Shown: one piece after another, positions 59,620 to 64,000 of the stretch | Numbering within the stretch: the first letter of the stretch is position 1 | Layout of the letters: the number at the start of each line of letters is the position of its first letter | Assembly (NCBI RefSeq): GCF_011742925.1 | Contig: NZ_WAEL01000013.1 | Span: forward strand, 1 to 64,000 | Direction: 5' to 3' | Origin: Fibrivirga algicola | GTDB taxonomy: Bacteria > Bacteroidota > Bacteroidia > Cytophagales > Spirosomataceae | Length of the DNA: 64,000 bases | Program-made: the position numbers and the translations under genes | Notes under the pieces: generated by a model | The model's database searches: none | What the model saw: the letters and a program-made list of their open reading frames with translations, nothing else | What the model was told of the DNA's origin: nothing

Positions 59620-60077
59620 CAGGCGATATTGATGTAGATATACTGTTCGTCGGTCGTCACGTTGTATCGCTTCAGGCTATCCTCGGCGGGGCCTTCCGTT
59701 ACCCGCCCATCGGTGTCGTATTCGCTGCCGTGGGCCGGGCACGACAGGTACCCGTCGTGAGCGTTTAAGTCGTTGCCCTGATGAGTGCATTGCATCAATA
59801 CCGCCGTGTAGTTGTCGCCCCCAACCCGGCGCAGGTAAATCGGGTGGGTCTGGTTCTTCATTTCGACCACCATAAACGGGCGTTGCCGTTTGCCGTTGGG
59901 ATCAAGGTCAAATTCTTTCTTGCTGATCTGAATCGCCCAGCCTTTGATGCGCGGGGCCTGGGCGTAATAGACGCTTGCACAGCTCGTCAGGGCAGCCGTC
60001 AGCACTGATGTACTCAGGCAGGCCATACCGCAGGTTTTCAGGAAGTCCTGTCGGTTTAATTTTACTTCTTTTTTCAT
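59619..60077 (-). CDS. Secreted Rieske [2Fe-2S] protein, 152 aa
   Basis: An N-terminal signal (TCGMACLSTSVLTAALTSCA), possibly a lipobox at TSCA. The Rieske domain follows with the two cluster motifs CTHQG (C97, H99) and CPAHGSEYD (C113, H116). It has no TM other than the N-terminus. Rieske proteins pass electrons; the partner is probably the neighbouring di-haem protein. The two are 34 bases apart, and the porin gene is coupled behind. The pattern resembles small Rieske proteins of Bacteroidota. Confidence 0.92.
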   Translation of the reverse strand: MKKEVKLNRQDFLKTCGMACLSTSVLTAALTSCASVYYAQAPRIKGWAIQISKKEFDLDPNGKRQRPFMVVEMKNQTHPIYLRRVGGDNYTAVLMQCTHQGNDLNAHDGYLSCPAHGSEYDTDGRVTEGPAEDSLKRYNVTTDEQYIYINIA

Positions 60078-60111
60078 AAGAGAAAGGCTCGGACTGGCGA
60101 GCCAGGTGAGG

Positions 60112-61335
60112 TTAGAGAGTGTCTAAGAAACGAAGCAGCTTACCGCGTTCGGCTTCAGCTAGTTTGGCGTACTTTTCCACGCTGCGGCTGGCTTCCCCGC
60201 CGTGCAGCCGGATGGCCTCGTCTACGGAGTGAGCGCGACCATCGTGGAGCAGGAATACCCGCCCCCCCTGGGAATTTTGCGACAGGCCCAGGCCCCACAG
60301 GGCGGGTGTCTTCCATTCGGCGGTTTTGGCCATCCCTTCGGTGTATCCGTCGTCAAGGTCCGCGCCCATATCGTGCAGCAGCAGGTCGGTGTAGGGTGAG
60401 AAAGTCCGGTTGGCCAGCGCGGCTACATCCGACTGCCCTGTTTTCCAGTCGGGCGTGTGGCATTTGCCGCAATCCAGGCTGATAAACAATTGCTTACCCG
60501 CCACCACCATCGGGTCGATTGGGGTACGTTGCACGGGTGTTTTCAGGGTTCGCAGGTAAAACACCACCGCATTGATCTTTGCCGACGATACCTCCGGGTC
60601 ATCTACGCCGTCGCCAGCCTGCCCGGATACATTGTAATTGATCGGATCTTCGGAATCAAACTCGGAAGTGATACCCATGTCCTGCTTGTAGGCATTGACT
60701 GTTTGGTGCAGCAGGTCAATCGCTGCTGCCTTTTTGCCGAACCGCCCAACGTACCTGTCGTTTTGTTCTTTATGGAACCACTGCGGTTTGAAGTAATGGG
60801 GAGCATGAATCCAGTTGGGTACGCCCGAAATACCGTCCCCGTCCCGGTCGGTTGGGTCGGCATTTGCCAGAATCTGCTCGTCGGAAAGGGCGGCCAGCAG
60901 GCCCAGTCCGGTATTGGCTGGTGGCGTAAACTTAGAGAAGACCGCACCCGCAGGTAGTAATTCGGCGGTATGGCCCGGAATGGCCCGGTTTTGAAGTTGC
61001 GGCCCGCCCTGCCCCATAAACCGATTACCCGTATCATCGTGCTGTCCAAAGCGGGTGAGGGTGGTGAAGGGCGTTCCCTTCCCATCACCGGCATGGCAGG
61101 AGCCGCAGGAGCTGGCCACGAAAATAGGCCCCAGGCCTGTGGCCGGGGTGAAAATGTCGCGGTTGAAGGCGGCATCACCCAGCGCAAACAGGGCATTCTG
61201 TTCCGGGGTTAGCTCGGCAATTGGCCCGTCGAGCAGGGCATCGTCGGCAGGAGCCGCTGGCAACAGCGCTTCGCAGGCCACTGCCACGAGCAAAATTACC
61301 GAAAGCACCAGATAGAGTAGTGTTATCTTCTTCAT
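60112..61335 (-). CDS. Di-haem oxidoreductase (DHOR/DUF1111-like) lipoprotein, 407 aa
   Basis: Lipobox VAVACEAL (C21). Haem-binding motifs CGSCH (C77-H81) and CGKCH (about residues 289-293) make it a di-haem c-type cytochrome. The segment VASSCGSCHAGDGKGTPF and the ending with RLHGGEASRS are typical of the family related to MauG and cytochrome c peroxidases. Periplasmic or outer-membrane-anchored. The ATG at 61335 is chosen over 61368. Upstream gene of the Rieske-porin unit. Its substrate is unknown. Confidence 0.9.
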   Translation of the reverse strand: MKKITLLYLVLSVILLVAVACEALLPAAPADDALLDGPIAELTPEQNALFALGDAAFNRDIFTPATGLGPIFVASSCGSCHAGDGKGTPFTTLTRFGQHDDTGNRFMGQGGPQLQNRAIPGHTAELLPAGAVFSKFTPPANTGLGLLAALSDEQILANADPTDRDGDGISGVPNWIHAPHYFKPQWFHKEQNDRYVGRFGKKAAAIDLLHQTVNAYKQDMGITSEFDSEDPINYNVSGQAGDGVDDPEVSSAKINAVVFYLRTLKTPVQRTPIDPMVVAGKQLFISLDCGKCHTPDWKTGQSDVAALANRTFSPYTDLLLHDMGADLDDGYTEGMAKTAEWKTPALWGLGLSQNSQGGRVFLLHDGRAHSVDEAIRLHGGEASRSVEKYAKLAEAERGKLLRFLDTL

Positions 61336-61431
61336 CAAAAAGCAGGAAAAAAGTGAATACAGTGGCACCGTACACCCCGGTCGTCATGAACCAGTGGCTA
61401 CTCAGTGCCAGAACCAGACCTGAAGGGCCTG

Positions 61432-61818
61432 TTAATGCCGGAAAGAGAGCGAGGAGGGCGGGCCGCGCAGCGTGGGCCGGGCCAGGCATACCGTTCGTAT
61501 CCCGTATGTAGGGGCGGCCGGAACGGAACGGATAATAAAGCGCACCAATAGCAGCAGAAAGGCGATCAGTAGCGCAAACGTGGGTACGAAAGACGCGTTG
61601 CTGACGGCATCCAGCAGGAGCAATTCGTGGGTCGTGTGCGGGTTAGCCGACAGCGGACAGGATTTGCTAAAGAGGTTGTAGGGGTGCGCGTGGGTAACAA
61701 TCTGCCCGTTAGCCAGCCGGTGGGCATGGCGGAATACCACCGAGTTGATTTGCATCAACAGGAGTAAGCCCAGCAGAAACCGGGCAATACGTTGCCGTAT
61801 GGGCGCGTGTGCTAACAA
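61432..61818 (-). CDS. Two-TM membrane protein with His motifs, 128 aa
   Basis: Two hydrophobic segments (FLLGLLLLMQINSVVF; TFALLIAFLLLLVRFII) flank a His-rich exposed loop (RHAHRLANGQIVTHAHPYN, then PHTTHELLLLD). Proteins with HAHxxxNG and THAHPY loops are widespread in Bacteroidota near metal genes. Function unknown. It is upstream of the di-haem gene on the same strand, with a spacing of about 96 bases. Confidence 0.75.
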   Translation of the reverse strand: MLAHAPIRQRIARFLLGLLLLMQINSVVFRHAHRLANGQIVTHAHPYNLFSKSCPLSANPHTTHELLLLDAVSNASFVPTFALLIAFLLLLVRFIIRSVPAAPTYGIRTVCLARPTLRGPPSSLSFRH

Positions 61819-61933
61819 GCTGCGTTTTAAGCTATTGGGCGCAATCTACTGAAAATTCATATAAGTACAATTTCCTATTCATTTCAACGTTAGCGTACAT
61901 TGCACTATACAGGATGTATCCATCTGTTCTGAA

Positions 61934-62539
61934 ATGAAAATTCTCTATCAACTGGCCGCTATGTTACTCATCACGGGCGGCACAATGGCCACGCGCAGTA
62001 AGCACACAACTTACGCAGACACGTACAAAGTGGATGTGTCGAAAAGCAGCCTGCACTGGAAGGCCAGGAAGGTAACGGGTGAGCATATGGGTACGCTAAA
62101 GCTTACCGATGGCGCATTGCTATTCGATGATAATAAGCTGACGGGTGGCCAATTTACGTTTGATATGAACAGCATTGTCTGCACTGACCTAACCGATCCA
62201 GAATACAACGCCAAACTGATCGGGCACCTGAAGTCAGACGATTTCTTCTCGACGGGCAAGCACCCAACCTCTTCCTTTACGATTACGAAGGTGATGCCGA
62301 AGGGAGCCTCCTCATACGTAGTAACGGGTACTATGCGGATCAAAGGGATTTCTAATGCCCTAACGTTTCCCGTTCGGGTGAAACAAGATGGAGCCACGGT
62401 AGAAGCGCAGGGCAAAGTGACGCTCGACCGAACCAAATACGACATCAAGTATGGCTCAACATCTTTCTTTGATGCTCTCGGTGATAAAGCGATTTACGAT
62501 GATTTTGATATTGAATTGAAATTAATAGCCAATAGATAA
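61934..62539 (+). CDS. YceI-family secreted protein, 201 aa
   Basis: Signal peptide (ILYQLAAMLLITGGTMATR) and the YceI lipocalin-like domain (VDVSKSSLHWKARKVTGEH, then SSFTITKVMPKG). YceI proteins bind polyisoprenoid-type ligands. It is a stand-alone plus-strand gene, divergent from the gene at 61818, so it probably has its own promoter in the 115-base gap. Confidence 0.93.
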   Translation: MKILYQLAAMLLITGGTMATRSKHTTYADTYKVDVSKSSLHWKARKVTGEHMGTLKLTDGALLFDDNKLTGGQFTFDMNSIVCTDLTDPEYNAKLIGHLKSDDFFSTGKHPTSSFTITKVMPKGASSYVVTGTMRIKGISNALTFPVRVKQDGATVEAQGKVTLDRTKYDIKYGSTSFFDALGDKAIYDDFDIELKLIANR

Positions 62540-62646
62540 GCCGTTTACCCGTGCTGAAAGCTGACCTCTTCTAAAAACTGGGGTAGTATGAACCGTTGAT
62601 TAAAGCATTACCGTCGTACTCGAAAATATTTCCTCGGTGGTAGCGA

Positions 62647-64000
62647 CTACGAGTTAAGCGGGAGAGCAGGCAAGCGAATTAACACAGTGGTGCCACCCCG
62701 GTTGCCTGCTGCTACGGTTAGTTCGCCCTGGTGCATGTCCACAATTCGCCTGGTTAACGTTAATCCCAAGCCAAACCCACGTACCTGGCCCACGTTCTCG
62801 GCCCGCATCATGGGCAGAAACACGTCGTTAAGCTGGGCCGGGGGGATACCGATTCCCGCATCCGCCACGTCTATCAGCACCCAGCTCGGCTGGTAATCCA
62901 CGCGTACGGCAATGGGCTTGAAGTCCGAATACTTACAGGCGTTGTCAATGACGTTAATGAGCGCGGTCCGCATCAGGGTCGCGTTACCCAGTATCCGAAT
63001 GGCGGAACTTTGCTCGGTGAACTCGTCGGTAAGTTGAATATCAATGGTTTGCTGGGGGTACTTTTCCCCAAAATAAGCGACGGTGTCAAACAGCGTATCG
63101 ACGACATTGACATCATCCTGAAGCTGACTGGCTTTCAACCCCTCCACTTCTGCCAGCCGTAGTAGCGCATTGGCTAAGTCAATGGCTCCTTCCAGTCTGA
63201 AAAGGGCTTTTTCGGTGCTCAGCCGCACGTCGGGCAAGGTTTGGTCATACGCTAAGGAGGTTTCTAATATTCCCTTGACCACCGTTAACGGGGTACGTAG
63301 TTCGTGCGAGGCATAGGCGACAAAGTTTTCCTGACTGGCCGCCAACTCGCCTATTTTACCCAATAGTTCATCAAAGGAGGAGGCTAAATAACCGGCTTCG
63401 TCGGTCCGGTTGGGGTGACCCAGCCGGAAGGAGAAATCGTTGACGGTAGCAGCATTCAACTGACCAATCAGCTCATCGAAAGGCCGCATGGCCCGCCGGG
63501 CAAATAGGAACCCGACCAGACCGATGACCACTAAGGACAATACGTTGCCCGCAATTAAAATGAATTGGAGGTTTCTACTGGTTTGCCGCCCGGCCAGATC
63601 ATACGCCGTGACGACCGCCACATAGCGTTTCCCCTCGCTATCAAACGATAACGCAACGCCCTCTTTAGGGTCTTCCCACCGGCGGCTGGGGTAGGTGAAA
63701 TAAACCTCATTACCGCGTGCTTTCTGCAATAAGGCTGGCATTACGGAATAATCGGATGGGCCGGACGATTGATAAATTCGCTGATTCAGCGCGTTAAACA
63801 ACGTCTCGTATTGTTCGGGGAGGGTTAGGTAACTGGCCCGCAGAAACTCCGGCTTGTTTTGTACATAAAGCTGGGCTAACATGGCCCGCCGTTGCAGTCG
63901 GGTACTCATTTGAGACCGTCGGTACGATTCGTAGGTCTGGTAAATGAAGACGGAAAACAGCAGTAGCAGGGCGGCCACCAGTATAGTGAACCCAACGGTG
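62647..64000 (-). CDS. Sensor histidine kinase, HAMP-HisKA type, 5' end cut by window
   Basis: The gene runs off the right edge: the frame stays open to base 64000, and TLGFTILVAALLLLFSVF there is an unfinished TM segment. Visible parts are a periplasmic sensor region, a second TM (about 63,500-63,570), a HAMP linker, the HisKA motif FVAYASHELRTPLTVV, an N-box (NVIDNACKYSDF) and the G-boxes DAGIGIPP and GFGLGLTLTRRI. The CusS-like layout suits metal or envelope sensing. Its response regulator is expected beyond the edge on the same strand. Confidence 0.93.
   Translation of the reverse strand, partial: TVGFTILVAALLLLFSVFIYQTYESYRRSQMSTRLQRRAMLAQLYVQNKPEFLRASYLTLPEQYETLFNALNQRIYQSSGPSDYSVMPALLQKARGNEVYFTYPSRRWEDPKEGVALSFDSEGKRYVAVVTAYDLAGRQTSRNLQFILIAGNVLSLVVIGLVGFLFARRAMRPFDELIGQLNAATVNDFSFRLGHPNRTDEAGYLASSFDELLGKIGELAASQENFVAYASHELRTPLTVVKGILETSLAYDQTLPDVRLSTEKALFRLEGAIDLANALLRLAEVEGLKASQLQDDVNVVDTLFDTVAYFGEKYPQQTIDIQLTDEFTEQSSAIRILGNATLMRTALINVIDNACKYSDFKPIAVRVDYQPSWVLIDVADAGIGIPPAQLNDVFLPMMRAENVGQVRGFGLGLTLTRRIVDMHQGELTVAAGNRGGTTVLIRLPALPLNS

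Noticed and set aside
1-64000. tRNA, rRNA, insertion sequences, CRISPR array and partition genes
   Set aside because: No transposase, cas, parA or parB pattern and no rRNA- or tRNA-like sequence was noticed. This is reading by eye, so small RNA genes could be missed.

Overview
The window looks like part of a plasmid or secondary replicon of a Bacteroidota bacterium, most likely a Cytophagales of the Spirosomaceae type (Spirosoma-like). Evidence: promoters of the Bacteroidota type (TANNTTTG -7 boxes, with a TTTG -33 box in the best case), little sign of Shine-Dalgarno sites, and families typical of that phylum (DUF2911, HYC_CC_PP, LytS/LytTR pairs, MerTP fusion, RND pumps fused to their outer-membrane channel). 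The species call is inference. No tRNA, rRNA, CRISPR array, transposase or partition gene was recognised.

Layout. (1) 1-3,500: replication module. A Rep_3-type initiator on the minus strand lies next to an iteron array, a perfect DnaA box and an AT-rich stretch. A conserved-looking unknown gene follows, preceded by a 25-bp palindrome. (2) 3,558-9,308: a compact plus-strand unit of a secreted unknown protein, a LytS-type sensor kinase, a LytTR regulator, a previously unlisted 39-residue peptide ending in Cys, a strong hairpin, and a full-length class I lantibiotic dehydratase (LanB). It looks like a regulated RiPP locus without LanC, protease or exporter and is the best candidate for something new. 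(3) 9,394-10,644: an orphan HhH plus PD-(D/E)XK-like protein.

(4) 10,800-37,100: copper/silver island. It holds three DUF305 proteins, a multicopper oxidase fused to a CopB-like barrel, a small HMA chaperone, a CPC-type Cu+ ATPase, a CPH-type ATPase, two AraC regulators with N-terminal HMA-like domains, and a CusCBA-like RND system with periplasmic accessory proteins. A GT61 glycosyltransferase is attached to the end of that operon. A Csp-like four-helix copper protein ends the island. (5) 37,226-51,744: divalent cation (Zn/Cd/Co) island. It holds a CzcA pump fused to its CzcC channel, CzcB, a ZIP protein, a CDF exporter, a P1B-2 ATPase, and unexpected passengers (GmhA, bestrophin, SpoIIAA-like, DUF1345). 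It ends at a 12-bp-stem terminator. (6) 52,046-55,959: arsenic operon arsR-arsM-arsC-acr3-metallophosphoesterase-unknown. (7) 56,029-57,784: small mercury-type unit with an ArsR-family regulator and a very clear operator, MerTP and a GDCC-type zinc-ribbon protein, but no MerA. (8) 58,279-61,818: porin, Rieske protein and di-haem cytochrome c protein in one minus-strand unit. (9) YceI, and a sensor kinase cut by the right edge.

Together the genes cover sensing, cytoplasmic export (P-type ATPases, CDF, Acr3), trans-envelope efflux (two RND systems), periplasmic oxidation and sequestration (multicopper oxidase, DUF305, Csp) and chemical conversion (ArsC, ArsM). The RiPP-like locus and orphan nuclease sit beside the replication region and are functionally separate.
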